A DNA stretch of 64,000 nt from Myxococcales bacterium (GTDB lineage: Bacteria; Myxococcota; Myxococcia; Myxococcales; JAJYLH01), in NCBI GenBank assembly GCA_021787845.1, contig JAJYLH010000002.1, positions 62,001 to 126,000 of the forward strand, read 5' to 3'. Shown piece after piece: positions 20,203 through 30,407 of this stretch. The translations under genes and the position numbers were made by a program. Numbering within the stretch: position 1 is the stretch's first letter; the number at the start of each line of letters is the position of its first letter. The notes beneath the pieces were generated by a model. It saw only the letters and a program-made list of their open reading frames with translations. It was not told where the DNA came from and ran no database searches.

Positions 20203-20443
20203 TTCGCCAGCTCAGCTTCTTCGGCCGGTCACGCAAACGCGCACGACGGGCGAAGCGAGCGCTGAACCCGCCGGGCGCAGCATCGGCTGCTCGAGGGGCT
20301 TCGCTTTCGTTCCATCCGCCCGACCGCTGGGGCTGCCGGCCGCTGGCGCCCGACGATGCGGCGCCGCCTCGGCGGCCGGTGTTATGAGGGCGGGTCGGTC
20401 CGGTCTGGCGCCCAAAGCGTGCGGAACCTGAGGTGGAGCGCTC

Positions 20444-21790
20444 TTGCAGGTCGTGACGGTGGTCGGCGGAGGCTTGGCGGGCTGCGAGGCGGCGCTCGTC
20501 CTCGCGCGCTCCGGCCATCGGGTGCGGCTGTGCGAGATGAAGCCGCAGGCGCGCACGCCCGCCCAGGCGACCGACCGGCTCGCCGAGCTCGTCTGCTCGA
20601 ACAGCCTGCGCTCCGACAACCCGCGTAACGCCATCGGCTTGCTGCACGAGGAGCTGCGCCGCTGCCGCTCCCCGATTCTCGCCGCGGCGGACGCGACGCG
20701 CGTGCCCGCCGGCGACGCCCTCGCGGTCCACCGGGATGCCTTCAGCGCTCTCGTCGAGCAGGCGATCGAACGCGAGCCCGCGATCGAGCTGGTCCGCGGC
20801 GTCGTCGAGTCGCTCCCCGACGACCTCGCCATCCTCGCGACCGGTCCCTTGACGGCGCCGAAGCTCGCCGAAGCGCTCGGTGAGGCGGTCGGCGGCAGGC
20901 TCTTCTTCTACGACGCGATCGCGCCGATCGTCAGCGACGAGTCTATCGACCGGTCCGTCGCCTTCCTGCAGAGCCGCTACGACAAGGGCGACGGTGCCGA
21001 CTACCTGAACCTGCCCTTCACCAGGGACGAGTACGTGCGGTTCGTCGCCGAGCTCAACGCCGCCGAGAAGGTCCAGCCGCGCGCGTTCGAGGAAACGAAG
21101 TACTTCGAGGGCTGTCTGCCCATCGAGGTGATGGCCGAGCGCGGTCTCGAGGTGCTCGCGCACGGGCCGATGAAGCCGGTCGGCCTGACCGACCCGCGCA
21201 CCGGCCGGCGGCCGTACGCCGTGGTGCAGCTTCGCCGCGAGGACCCAGCCGGCACGTGCTGGAACCTGGTCGGCTTCCAGACGCGCCTGACCTGGCCAGA
21301 ACAGAAACGCGTCCTGCGCGCGTTCGTCCCCGGGCTATGGAATGCCGACTTCCTCCGCCTGGGCCAGGTGCACCGCAACACCTTCATCGATGGCCCCGAA
21401 GCGCTGGCGCAGGACTTCTCGCTCCGAGCGAGACCGCTCCTCTTCCTCGCCGGGCAGATCACCGGCGTCGAGGGCTACGTCGAGAGCACCGCCTGCGGGC
21501 ACCTCGTCGCGCGCGCGGTGGCGGCGCGGCTCGAGGGGCGCACCTTCGTGCCGCCGCCCCCCGAGACCGCTCTCGGCGCCCTTCATGGCCACGTCACCGG
21601 CGCTGCCCACCGGGACGGCGACGACTACCAGCCGACCAACGTCACCTGGGGCCTCTTCCCGCCGCTGGTCGACGGGGGGAAGAAGCTCGACCGCAAGGCG
21701 CAAATGCTCGCGCGCGCGCGAGCTCGGTTGGCCGAATGGCTCGAGAGCGTCGAGCCGGCCTCGCGGACCGCTCGGATCGGAGGTGCATGA
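20444..21790 (+). CDS. trmFO: Methylenetetrahydrofolate-tRNA-(uracil-5-)-methyltransferase TrmFO
   Basis: 448 residues, the usual length. The FAD-binding N terminus reads [22 protein letters not shown], followed by the family strings [45 protein letters not shown] and [11 protein letters not shown]. TrmFO makes ribothymidine at position 54 of tRNA using methylene-THF and FADH2. It is typical of Gram-positives and deltaproteobacteria, where it replaces the SAM-dependent TrmA. The TTG at 20444 is selected for AGGTGGAG just upstream and because the Rossmann motif starts four residues in. Confidence 0.97.
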   Translation: MQVVTVVGGGLAGCEAALVLARSGHRVRLCEMKPQARTPAQATDRLAELVCSNSLRSDNPRNAIGLLHEELRRCRSPILAAADATRVPAGDALAVHRDAFSALVEQAIEREPAIELVRGVVESLPDDLAILATGPLTAPKLAEALGEAVGGRLFFYDAIAPIVSDESIDRSVAFLQSRYDKGDGADYLNLPFTRDEYVRFVAELNAAEKVQPRAFEETKYFEGCLPIEVMAERGLEVLAHGPMKPVGLTDPRTGRRPYAVVQLRREDPAGTCWNLVGFQTRLTWPEQKRVLRAFVPGLWNADFLRLGQVHRNTFIDGPEALAQDFSLRARPLLFLAGQITGVEGYVESTACGHLVARAVAARLEGRTFVPPPPETALGALHGHVTGAAHRDGDDYQPTNVTWGLFPPLVDGGKKLDRKAQMLARARARLAEWLESVEPASRTARIGGA

Positions 21791-21791
21791 C

Positions 21792-23483
21792 ATGACGAAC
21801 GAGAAGGATGGGCGCCGGCCGAGCGGGGGGACCAGAGGACGGGCGCGCCTGGTTATCGGCACCGCTCTCGCCCTGTTCGTGCTTCCTGCGTGCACCCACC
21901 ACGCGCCACGCGTGCGCGGAACGACGTTGATTTCCGGGAAGGCCAGCGAAATCTGGGTCGCGCCCGGGGGCCGGGTCGTCGCGACGCTGGTGGGCGCGGA
22001 ATCGTCCGGGGTCACCGGCGCGCCGGCCGGTCTTCACCTGGGCTCGCTGACGGTCGTCGACGTCGCGGGCGGCACGCCCCGGCGGTTGGGCGGCGGCGTC
22101 TCGAACCTCCCGGGTTCGCTCCTGTACAGCAGCGACGGCAAGGTCCTCGGCTTCATCGCCGAGTACGACGTGAAGAGCGCGAGCGGTGAGCTGCGCCTGG
22201 TCCCGACGGCGGGCGGCACGGTCCAGACCATCGCCGACGGCGTGACGTTCTTCGGGTTCTCCCCGCACGGCGACCAGCTCGCCTACATCTCGAACGGCGA
22301 TTTGTACCTGCGGCCGCCCGCGGGTCCGTCGAGGCGCATCGCCTCGAACGTCTTCCTCTTCCAATTCGGCCCGAAGGACACGCTCGCCGAGGACACGCTG
22401 CTCATCCATCGCAGCTACGAGACCGACGGCGCGCTCCTGTCGTACGACCTGAAGACCGCCAAGCTCACCGCCATCGCGCAGGGCGTGCAGGTGTTCCATT
22501 GGTCGCCGGCCGGCGACGCGCTCGCGTTCAACGCGCAGGGGCTGCTCGCGCCCACCGACACGCAGGGGCCGTCGGTCTTCGGCGACAAGAAGAGAGGACC
22601 GCGCGCGCCCGGCCTCTACGTGCGCTGGCAGGGGGCGGCACCGGTCCGGGTGACCGAGACGATGGCGCAGGACTTCAAGCTCTCGCCGGTCGGAGGGCGG
22701 ATCGCCTACGCGACCCCGCCGGGCTTCTCGACCACGGGCGATCTGTGGGTCGCGGGTCGCCATGCGCAGCCGAAGAAGGTCGCCGAGAAGGTCGAGAAGT
22801 TCCAGTTCGGCCGCGACGGCTCGCTCGCGGTCTTGGGCGCGTGGGTGCAGAGCGCCGAGGCGGGCACGCTCGGCCTTCTGCCCCCGACGGGACCGCTCCT
22901 GGAGGTCGCACGCAGCGTCCGCCAGGTCTTCGTCACCCCGCACGGTCGCCAAATGCTCTATCTGCATGGCATCAAGCAGGGTCACGGCTGGGCGCTGGAG
23001 CTCGCGGACCGGCCGTTCGGCGTGGCGCGGACGGTCGAGCCGCGCGAAATCGACACCGCGATATCCGGTTACGCTTTCGACGCGTCGGAGACACACCTCG
23101 CCTACAAGGCGCACTGCATGGACAGCGACACCTGCGAGCTGTTCGTCGTGGACCTCACGCGCCCAGGGAGACCGGTCAAGCTCGCCGATAGCGTCGCCGC
23201 CTTCCAGTACGTCCCGAAGGCGAACGAGCTCGCGGTCATCGCCTCGAGGGAGGCCGGCCACCTGACCGGCCGGATGCTCTACTCGCTCACGCTGATGCCC
23301 CTCACCGTGCCGAGCGGCAGCGCTACCGCTTCCATGGCGGTGCTCGACGACGACATGACGGGCGAGTTCGCGTTCGCCGGGCCGAACAAGCGCGAGGTGG
23401 TGTACCTCGTCGACGAGAAAGGCCGCGAGGGGCTCGACCGCGCGTCGCTCGACCAGCCGCTGCAGAAGCAAGCCGCGCGGTGA
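21792..23483 (+). CDS. WD40/TolB-like beta-propeller lipoprotein
   Basis: 563 residues from ATG 21792, one base after the trmFO stop. The leader IGTALALFVLPAC has a lipobox (LPAC), so the mature protein is probably a lipoprotein. The body is a series of propeller-like blades of the form SPxGDxLAY (FGFSPHGDQLAYISNGDLYL; FHWSPAGDALAFNAQG; FKLSPVGGRIAYATPPG), as in TolB/WD40-like proteins. No catalytic residues are obvious. The tight spacing suggests co-transcription with trmFO. Confidence 0.8.
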   Translation: MTNEKDGRRPSGGTRGRARLVIGTALALFVLPACTHHAPRVRGTTLISGKASEIWVAPGGRVVATLVGAESSGVTGAPAGLHLGSLTVVDVAGGTPRRLGGGVSNLPGSLLYSSDGKVLGFIAEYDVKSASGELRLVPTAGGTVQTIADGVTFFGFSPHGDQLAYISNGDLYLRPPAGPSRRIASNVFLFQFGPKDTLAEDTLLIHRSYETDGALLSYDLKTAKLTAIAQGVQVFHWSPAGDALAFNAQGLLAPTDTQGPSVFGDKKRGPRAPGLYVRWQGAAPVRVTETMAQDFKLSPVGGRIAYATPPGFSTTGDLWVAGRHAQPKKVAEKVEKFQFGRDGSLAVLGAWVQSAEAGTLGLLPPTGPLLEVARSVRQVFVTPHGRQMLYLHGIKQGHGWALELADRPFGVARTVEPREIDTAISGYAFDASETHLAYKAHCMDSDTCELFVVDLTRPGRPVKLADSVAAFQYVPKANELAVIASREAGHLTGRMLYSLTLMPLTVPSGSATASMAVLDDDMTGEFAFAGPNKREVVYLVDEKGREGLDRASLDQPLQKQAAR

Positions 23484-23502
23484 GGGTCTTCGCGCGCCGG
23501 TT

Positions 23503-24504
23503 TCACGCGCTCGCGCGCCGGAGGCGATCGCGGACCGCGGCCCAGGCGGGCCCTTCTGGAACGCTCTCGATCAGCACGTCGGTCGCGCCGGCCTCGTCCA
23601 TCGCGTGCAGCGCCGCGTACAAGCCGCGGGCGTAGACTTCCGGCGAGGAACCGAGCTGCTTCCAGGCCACGAGGCGCCGATCCGCCGGGGCTGGCAGCTC
23701 ACGCACGACGACCCCGATGCGCGCGCCGGCCGCCAGCGCAGCCAGCGCCTCAGGCAGTGCCGCGCCCGCGACGAGCCGGGTCTTGCCTCGGGGCGCGTAA
23801 TGGCGCGAGAGCATCCCCGGGGACGTGCGCTGGCCGGCGTCGAGGGCGACATCGACCGTCTCCACCGGACCAATCACCGACGCGAGAGCAGCAGCGCTCA
23901 CGCCTCCCGGGCGGAGCACCCGCGGGCGGTCGACGGTCAGGTCGAGGACCGTCGATTCGATGCCGACCTCGCACGGTCCCCCGTCGAGGAGCAGGTCGAC
24001 ATGGTCGCCGAGGCTCGCCGCGACGTGCGCCGCGGTCGTGGGCGAGACCGCGCCGAATCGGTTCGCGCTCGGCGCCGCGAGCGCAAGCCCGCAGGCTTCG
24101 AGGAGGGCCCGTGCGACCGGATGCGAGGGCGAGCGCAAGGCGACCGAATCGAGCCCGGCCGTCACCAACGGCGGAACCGCGGCCGTCTTCGGCACGACCA
24201 GCGTCAGCGGTCCCGGCCAGAAGGCGTCCACGAGGTCCTCCGCCGCTTCCGGCCAGCGGGACGCCAACCGCTTCGCGTCGGCGGTGCCGAGCACATGGAC
24301 GATGAGCGGGTTGAACGCCGGCCGGCCCTTCGCCTCGAAGATGCGTCGGACCGCCCGTTCGTCGAGCGCGTTCGCCGCGAGCCCGTAAACCGTCTCGGTC
24401 GGCATGGCGACGAGCGCGCCCGCGCGAATCGCCGCTGCCGCCTCCTCGATCGCCGCCCGATCGAGGTCGCCGGAGACGTCATACGCTCCAACACGCCTCA
24501 CCAT
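23503..24504 (-). CDS. L-threonylcarbamoyladenylate synthase (Sua5 type)
   Basis: 333 residues. The YrdC domain has the PTETVYGLAANALD opening, the KGRPAFNPLIVHV substrate loop, RSPSHPVA and the APSANRFGAVSPTTA motif. The C-terminal Sua5 domain (about 220-333) includes SPGMLSRHYAPR. The enzyme condenses threonine, bicarbonate and ATP to threonylcarbamoyl-AMP for t6A in tRNAs reading ANN codons. The extra C-terminal domain distinguishes it from short TsaC. Confidence 0.95.
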   Translation of the reverse strand: MVRRVGAYDVSGDLDRAAIEEAAAAIRAGALVAMPTETVYGLAANALDERAVRRIFEAKGRPAFNPLIVHVLGTADAKRLASRWPEAAEDLVDAFWPGPLTLVVPKTAAVPPLVTAGLDSVALRSPSHPVARALLEACGLALAAPSANRFGAVSPTTAAHVAASLGDHVDLLLDGGPCEVGIESTVLDLTVDRPRVLRPGGVSAAALASVIGPVETVDVALDAGQRTSPGMLSRHYAPRGKTRLVAGAALPEALAALAAGARIGVVVRELPAPADRRLVAWKQLGSSPEVYARGLYAALHAMDEAGATDVLIESVPEGPAWAAVRDRLRRASA

Positions 24505-24566
24505 CGACGGACTCGTGTAGAGGACCCGCGCGGCCGTGTCAACGCGACGCGCCGTCCGCCGCCGCT

Positions 24567-26918
24567 CTAGAACCTCTGCTGCGCTCCCGAGAAGCTCACG
24601 GTCAGCCCGAGCGTCGAGTCCGCGAGCAGCGCGTACGGCTGGCCGCCCGTCTTGAGCAGGAGGAGGTCCAAGCCCGCCTGGAGCGCAAGGGGGCCCCCCA
24701 GGGGGACGAGCAGCCGTGCTCGAAAGCGTCCCTCGTGTTGGGGGTTGCCGCCCAGGTCGTAGACGAAGTAGTCGAGGCTCGATTCGATGCTGACCGGCAG
24801 GCCGTGCACCTTCGCCGGCGAGAAGCGCGGCAGGTCGTAACCGGTCTCGAGGCCGTAACGCGCGCGCCCGTTCGGATCGAGCACCTCGCGCCGCACGCCG
24901 ATGCCGAGCTTGAGCTCCAGCGGTCGCACCGGGAGCAGCCGCACCCCCACCGTCGCGCCGAGCTCCTCATGCCGGTAGGGTGCGCCCGTTGCTTGGGTGA
25001 ATTCGGTGTCGAGCGTGCCGCCCGCGTAGGGCAGCGGCGCCCACCAAGCGTTCGCCTCGAGCCGCTTGACGAGGCGCAGGCGATAGAGCGCCTCGACGAA
25101 GGCCTGATCGTCGGTCTCCGCCGGCGGGGCGTGCTCGACCCAGCTCTCGCCGTACTTCGCGAGCGCGGTCAGCCGCACCGACTGGTCGCGCGCGTCCGCG
25201 TCGAGGCGCCCGGTCGCCTCGCCGCTGATGGCACCCGCCTTCGGGCGCGCGATGCGCGGGTCGGTATAGCCGGGCGAATTGGTGAGGTAGGTATCGCTCC
25301 CGGTGAGCGCGAGCCCATAGCTCCAGCTTAAGCGCAGCCGCCCGGCGAGGTCGAGCCGGCGTCCGCCGGCGAGCGCACGCGTACCGAAACGCGGGTCGAG
25401 CAGCGCTTCGAGGGCGAGCTGTCGCAGCACCAGCGCCCGGCCGCGCGCCTTCACCGTCTCGTAGGCGAGGCGTTTGCCGAGCAGCGCGTCGCCGCCGCGG
25501 GCGAGGTAGTCCGGCAGCGCGAGCTCATAGGTCGACGCGTCGTCGAGCGGCCGGTCGTTGACGAACACCTGCTTCTTCTTCTCACCGATGCCCGCCCACG
25601 CGAGCAGCGGCGCCTTCGTCTTCGACCCGAGCCAGAGCTTACGCAGCGCGCCACCCTCGATGCGGGCGCGCGCGAGCTTGTCCGCGTAGGGCATCGCCGC
25701 GAACACGTCGGCCGCGCTCACCGCGCCGCGCAGGGGGAAGACCGAGGTGTCGAGGAGCAGCTCGTTCGTGACCGCCACCTCCGCGTGCGCGTGCCGCCGC
25801 ATCTGGTCGAGCAGGAACGAGAGGAACGCCCGCACGCCGACGGGCTTCGTCGCCCGCGCTGGCAGCGGCCGGTCGAGGGCGCGGCAGTACTCGGCGTCGA
25901 GCGCGCGCATCTCGTCGTGCAGCGCGAGCTGCGGCTGCGCCGCGTCCAGGCGCGAGGTCGCGAGGCGTACCACCCGAAAGCCACCGCCGCTCGGCGCGAG
26001 GTCGACGTCCACCCGCACCACGCTCGTCGGCGTCCAGCCGCTCGCTGCGATGGCGGGCCCGCTCACCGGCTCCAGCGCGGCTGCCAGCTCAGAGGCTTGC
26101 CCGATGCGGTTCAGGAGAATGAGAGCGGTGCCGCCTAGCTCGGTTCCGGACGCCAGCATCCGGCGCAGCCCCGCGTCCGTCTGCAGGTGCACCGCCGCGA
26201 CGACCACCTGCGCGCCAGCCGCTTTCGCTTCCTTCGCCTGCGCCGCGAGCGCCTCCGTGAGCGGTGTGATCGACAACCCCTTCGCGTTCGCCGGGTCGAT
26301 CGCGGTGACGACGTCATCGCTCGTGACGCCGACGATCGCGACGCGCAGCCCATCGACCTCGAGCATTCGGCGCGGGGGAAGCGCCGCGAGCAACGAACAC
26401 GACGGCCCTTGGGAGCAGGTCGCGGTGGCGTCGAGGAAGTGCGTGCCGCTCCCCGGCAGCGCTTTCAGGAGGCGTGCCCGAAGGGCGGGCGCCCGATTGA
26501 AGAAGTCGTCGCCGAGGATCGCGTCGGTGAAACCGAGTCGGCCGACGAAGCGCGACAGACGAGCCGCGCCCTCCGGCGTGGAGAGCAGGTAGCGCCCGAC
26601 GGCGCCGGCGCCCGGAAAATCGCCGAGCTGAATCGCGGCGACGACGGTGCGCCCGTCGCCTTCGGCCTGCGCCCGCGCTGTCTGGAGCGAGGCGGCGAGG
26701 TTTCCGAGGTCCCGCGCCCGCGCGCGGTCGGCGGCGCTCGGATGGCACTTGGGCGAGGCGAGCGCGCCGTCGAGGTCCGAGGAAATCAGAAAGGTCCAAC
26801 GCCTGATCGGCTCGGCGGCGCGGGCGGGAGTCGAAACGCCCACGAGCAGCACGACCGACAGGGGGAAGGCGAGCGAACGCACGCGGCTGGTTTGGCCGAT
26901 GCGCGGCGTTGCTGTCAA
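24567..26918 (-). CDS. UshA-like 5'-nucleotidase homologue with degenerate active site fused to an outer-membrane barrel
   Basis: 783 residues. The signal peptide ends near STPARAAE. Residues about 40-330 follow the 5'-nucleotidase metallophosphatase fold, but the metal and catalytic motifs are altered: DxHG reads SDLDG, the GNHE motif reads LGDDFF and the late GHxH is absent; only QLGDF and AAVH remain. Residues about 340-520 match the 5'-nucleotidase C-terminal domain (AEVAVTNELLLD, ADVFAAMPYADKLARARIEG). From about 540 the protein turns into amphipathic strands and ends in VSFSGAQQRF, suggesting a C-terminal beta-barrel. It probably binds a ligand without hydrolysing it. The start is TTG 26918; GTG 26882 is an alternative. 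Confidence 0.75.
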   Translation of the reverse strand: MTATPRIGQTSRVRSLAFPLSVVLLVGVSTPARAAEPIRRWTFLISSDLDGALASPKCHPSAADRARARDLGNLAASLQTARAQAEGDGRTVVAAIQLGDFPGAGAVGRYLLSTPEGAARLSRFVGRLGFTDAILGDDFFNRAPALRARLLKALPGSGTHFLDATATCSQGPSCSLLAALPPRRMLEVDGLRVAIVGVTSDDVVTAIDPANAKGLSITPLTEALAAQAKEAKAAGAQVVVAAVHLQTDAGLRRMLASGTELGGTALILLNRIGQASELAAALEPVSGPAIAASGWTPTSVVRVDVDLAPSGGGFRVVRLATSRLDAAQPQLALHDEMRALDAEYCRALDRPLPARATKPVGVRAFLSFLLDQMRRHAHAEVAVTNELLLDTSVFPLRGAVSAADVFAAMPYADKLARARIEGGALRKLWLGSKTKAPLLAWAGIGEKKKQVFVNDRPLDDASTYELALPDYLARGGDALLGKRLAYETVKARGRALVLRQLALEALLDPRFGTRALAGGRRLDLAGRLRLSWSYGLALTGSDTYLTNSPGYTDPRIARPKAGAISGEATGRLDADARDQSVRLTALAKYGESWVEHAPPAETDDQAFVEALYRLRLVKRLEANAWWAPLPYAGGTLDTEFTQATGAPYRHEELGATVGVRLLPVRPLELKLGIGVRREVLDPNGRARYGLETGYDLPRFSPAKVHGLPVSIESSLDYFVYDLGGNPQHEGRFRARLLVPLGGPLALQAGLDLLLLKTGGQPYALLADSTLGLTVSFSGAQQRF

Positions 26919-27029
26919 ACGATTCCGGTTCTGGCGGATGGATTTCCCCGCACGGCGCCGCCCGGGAAGCGTCGGGTTCCCGATCGCGCGGGAGGGCGCG
27001 ACCTGCGACGAGCCCCAGAACCGCCTGAC

Positions 27030-28586
27030 CTAGGCGGCAGCGCCGTCGGTAAGCGTCGCAGCGGCTTCGTGCGGCTGCAACCGGGTGCGCGGGAGGAAGC
27101 GTCCGTGGTCGAGGTCGTGCAGGTAGGCGAGGAGCTTCTCGCGCACGTTGCAGCGCAGGTCCCAGTTCGCGCCCGCGTCGGCGCTCGACACCAGCGCGCG
27201 CAAGGTGACCGTCCGCTCCGAGGCGTCGGTCACTTGAAGCCCCACGACACGGCCGTCCCAGAGCGGGTCCGCTTTTACTATCCGTTCGAGCTCCTCGCGA
27301 ACCCTCTGCACCGGCACCGAGTAGTCGGCATAGAGGAAGATCGTTCCCATGATTTGCGGCGCGACCTTGGTCCAGTTCTGGAACGGCTGGTCGAGAAAGC
27401 GGGTCACCGGCACCACCAGCCGCCGCTCGTCCCACACCCGCACCACCACGTAGGTCAGGGTGATTTCCTCGATCCAGCCCCACTCGTTCTCGACGATCAC
27501 CGTGTCGCCGATGCGCATCGGCTGGGTGATGGAGAGCTGGATGCCAGCGAGGAGCGTCGAAATCGTTCGCTGCGCGGCGAGGCCGAAGACGATGCCGGCG
27601 ATGCCCGCGGAAGCGAGCAGGCTCGTGCCGAGGCTGCGCACGATGGAGAACTGCATGAGGACGAGCGCGGTGCCGAGGACCACCACCGCCACCGCCACCA
27701 CCCGGCGGAGGATTTCGATTTGGGTCTTCACCGCCCGCGCGTGGGGGGGCTCGCGGGCGGCCGTGAACCGGGCCTCGAGCACGGCGGCAGCGGTGCCGGT
27801 AAACCGCATCAGCAGCCAGGTCGCCGCGATCAACAGCTCGGTGCGCACGATCTGGTCGACCGCGTGCTGGGCAGGCGCCGCGAGCTTGAGCAATCCATCG
27901 AGCGCGGCGAAGAGGGCCCCTCCGAGGAGGTAATGGCCCGGCGGCGTGAGGGCTTCGAGGAGCGCATCGTCCCACTTGGTCTCGGTCCGCCGGGCAACCT
28001 TTCGCCCGATGCCGATGCCCACCTTCGCGAGCAGCGTGCCGCCGCCCAGCGCCAACGCGAGCAGCACCACCAGGCCCAGCCATTGCCAGACCTCGATTTC
28101 CAGGAAGCGCGCCCCGAAGAACGTGTCGGGGAGGCGCCGCTCGAGGAAGCCGGCGCCGTAGATCTCGTACAGCGCGGGAATCTCCGCCACCGTCGCCGCC
28201 GAGACGCGCCACCGCGCCTGGGCGTCGCGGTCTAAGGTCACCGGCACCGCTCCCGTGGGGAGGGGAATCGTTCCGACCAGGAGCGGGCTCGTCGCGCCGG
28301 GCGCATCCGGGATGCGGTCCCAACTCACCCAGAGCTTCCGGTCCAGCACGAACTTGAGCTCTTTCGCAAGCAGAGCGCCGCGCGCCTCCCGCTTGGCCGC
28401 CGGGACCATCGACAGGTCGAGCGCTTGCGCGGCTTGCCCGGGATGACCCGCTCGGCACGCGTCGATGAAGAGCTCGAGCGTGCGCCGAGGCGTCGAAAGG
28501 TCGGGGCTGGCGGCCGCCCGCGCGAGCGTGGCGACGAGAAGCAGAGCGACACCCCAGCCGACGACCCGCGCGCGCCGCAAAACCAT
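27030..28586 (-). CDS. MscS family mechanosensitive ion channel
   Basis: 518 residues from ATG 28586, with TAGGAGGT six bases upstream. A signal-like N terminus and a periplasmic domain of about 130 residues come first, then several membrane helices and the MscS pore and beta domains (LLASAGIAGIVFGLAAQRTISTLLAGIQL cut; MRIGDTVIVENEWGWIEEITLTYVVVRVWDERRLVVP). The Gly/Ala-rich pore helix and the GDTV...G.V.EI segment define the family. It should gate at high membrane tension to relieve osmotic shock. The large N-terminal extension places it among the longer MscS homologues. Confidence 0.93.
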   Translation of the reverse strand: MVLRRARVVGWGVALLLVATLARAAASPDLSTPRRTLELFIDACRAGHPGQAAQALDLSMVPAAKREARGALLAKELKFVLDRKLWVSWDRIPDAPGATSPLLVGTIPLPTGAVPVTLDRDAQARWRVSAATVAEIPALYEIYGAGFLERRLPDTFFGARFLEIEVWQWLGLVVLLALALGGGTLLAKVGIGIGRKVARRTETKWDDALLEALTPPGHYLLGGALFAALDGLLKLAAPAQHAVDQIVRTELLIAATWLLMRFTGTAAAVLEARFTAAREPPHARAVKTQIEILRRVVAVAVVVLGTALVLMQFSIVRSLGTSLLASAGIAGIVFGLAAQRTISTLLAGIQLSITQPMRIGDTVIVENEWGWIEEITLTYVVVRVWDERRLVVPVTRFLDQPFQNWTKVAPQIMGTIFLYADYSVPVQRVREELERIVKADPLWDGRVVGLQVTDASERTVTLRALVSSADAGANWDLRCNVREKLLAYLHDLDHGRFLPRTRLQPHEAAATLTDGAAA

Positions 28587-28760
28587 CCGAGCACCTCCTA
28601 CCCGCCAATGAAGAAGCGTTCTTCGGCTCGTCGTCCCCACTACGCGCATCGAACGACGGATGCAAGGCGCGCCTGCCTGCGGAGCGAGGGGGCACGACGC
28701 CGGCCCGTCGGCCGCAAGAGGCCAAACGGAAGCGCTCCCGCCATCAGGCAGCGGTGCGGA

Positions 28761-29459
28761 TCAGGCGGGTCGGCGGGCCGTGAACAGGACGCAAGCGCCG
28801 AAGGAGAAGGGAACCGCTCGTGCATCCTCGAAACCCGCGGCGCCGATGGTCTGGACGAACTCTTCGCGTGGCGGAAAGCGGGCGATCGATTCTGCGAGGT
28901 ACTGGTAGTCGTCGCCGCGCGACAGCCAGGCGCCGAGCTTCGGGACCACCTTGTTCACGTGCAGCCGCGCGAGGGCGCCGAAGAACCGGCCGCGGGGAGT
29001 GGCGAGCTCGAGGACCGCGAGGCGCCCGCCGGGCTTGAGGACCCGGCACATCTCGGCGAGGGCCCGCGGGCGGTCGGGGACGTTGCGGATGCCGAAGGCG
29101 ATGGAGACGCCGTCGAAGGTCGCGTCGGGGAAGGGCAGCGCCTGGCCGTCACCGGCGACGAGCGCGACCTTCACCCCGCCGGCCGCGGCCTTGCGCGCGC
29201 CCTGCGCCAGCATGCCCGACGCGGGGTCGACGCCGAAGACGCTGAGGCCGGGGACCAGCCTCGCGGCGAGGATGGCGACGTCCGCGGTGCCGGTCGCGAG
29301 GTCGAGGAGCCGGTCGGACGGCGCCAGGGCCAGCGCGCGAACCGTCCGGCGCCGCCACCGCCGGTCGAGACCGCCGCTGGCCAGCAGGTTGAGGGCGTCG
29401 TACCGGCGGGCGATGCCGTCGAACATCCGCCCCGAGCCACGGGGGGCCGGTGGGCTCAT
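28761..29459 (-). CDS. ubiE: Demethylmenaquinone/ubiquinone C-methyltransferase (UbiE/MenG type)
   Basis: 232 residues. Family motifs: MFDGIARRYDALNLLASGG, the SAM-binding LLDLATGTADVAI, GMLAQGARK, GDGQALPFPDATFDGVSIAFGIRNVPDRPRAL (in part) and VLKPGGRLAVLELATPRG. It methylates the quinone ring in menaquinone or ubiquinone synthesis; the sequence alone does not decide which, and menaquinone is common in this kind of organism. ATG 29459 has GGGAG upstream and is preferred over ATG 29501, which lacks a ribosome site. Confidence 0.93.
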   Translation of the reverse strand: MSPPAPRGSGRMFDGIARRYDALNLLASGGLDRRWRRRTVRALALAPSDRLLDLATGTADVAILAARLVPGLSVFGVDPASGMLAQGARKAAAGGVKVALVAGDGQALPFPDATFDGVSIAFGIRNVPDRPRALAEMCRVLKPGGRLAVLELATPRGRFFGALARLHVNKVVPKLGAWLSRGDDYQYLAESIARFPPREEFVQTIGAAGFEDARAVPFSFGACVLFTARRPA

Positions 29460-29636
29460 GCGCTGCTCCCGATCTGGCTTGGGGGACGCCTTGGGGTTCA
29501 TCGAACGACGCGAGGTGACGACGCGGTGGAGGAGCGAGCGGAAGCGGAGCTCATCGGCCGCGGTCGCCGCGTTGGGTGGCACCGTGCTCGGTCCCGCTGA
29601 CGGGATGGGCGCGCTCGACGGCCGGCGGCCATGCCG

Positions 29637-30359
29637 TCACGCTCGAAACGGCGACCGCTGGGGCCGGAGGACGATTTCCGTCGGGCAGGTCCGCGGCGAA
29701 GCGCCGAGGGCCCAGAGCACCGCGTCCGCGACATCCTCGGGGGAAATCATCCGAGAGCGCTCCAGCTCGGTGGCATCGCTGACCCTCGGCGTGTCGACGA
29801 AGCCCGGGAGGATGGTGCAGACCTTGAGCCCGGTCTCGCGGACGTTCTCGAACAGCGAATCGGCGAAGCCGAGGACGCCGTGTTTGGCGGCCGAGTAGAC
29901 GGCGGCGCCGCGCAGCGCCTGGCGCCCGGCGAGGGAGCCGACGTTCACCACCGCCGCGCCCTCCGCGTGCTGCAAGAGGTACGGCAGCGCATGGCGGGTG
30001 GCGACGATGGTGCCGCGCAGGGTGACGTCGAGAACCCGGCCGATCTCCTCGACTTGCACGTCCCGGAAGCCCTGCCCCTCGACGACACCGGCGTTGTTCA
30101 CCAGCACGTCCAGCCGGGAGAAGCGCTCGACGGCCCGGCGAACGGCCAGCGCCACCGCCTCGGGGTCGGTCACGTCGCAGGCGAGCGACAGCGCCTCGCC
30201 GCCATCGCTCTCCAGCTCGCGCGCCACCTCGTCCAGCTCGGGACCCGTGCGCGCGACGAGCGCCAGGCGGAAGCCCTCCCGCCCTAAGGCGAGCGCGATC
30301 GCGCGGCCGATGCCCCGGCTCGCGCCGGTCACGAGCGCCACCTTGTCGTCCGCCGCCAT
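29637..30359 (-). CDS. Short-chain dehydrogenase/reductase
   Basis: 240 residues, classical SDR. Cofactor motif TGASRGIGRAIALALG near the N terminus, NNAG (in LDVLVNNAGVVEG), a catalytic Ser in VNVGSLAGRQ and the YSAAK active-site Tyr/Lys. The Arg residues after the first strand (VARTG) suggest NADP(H). The substrate cannot be deduced. It precedes ubiE in the same orientation with a 177-bp gap. Confidence 0.92.
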   Translation of the reverse strand: MAADDKVALVTGASRGIGRAIALALGREGFRLALVARTGPELDEVARELESDGGEALSLACDVTDPEAVALAVRRAVERFSRLDVLVNNAGVVEGQGFRDVQVEEIGRVLDVTLRGTIVATRHALPYLLQHAEGAAVVNVGSLAGRQALRGAAVYSAAKHGVLGFADSLFENVRETGLKVCTILPGFVDTPRVSDATELERSRMISPEDVADAVLWALGASPRTCPTEIVLRPQRSPFRA

Positions 30360-30407
30360 CAGAAAGCCTCCTTGCCTAGCAGGACCGAAGCCGCCTAGCG
30401 CTACCCC

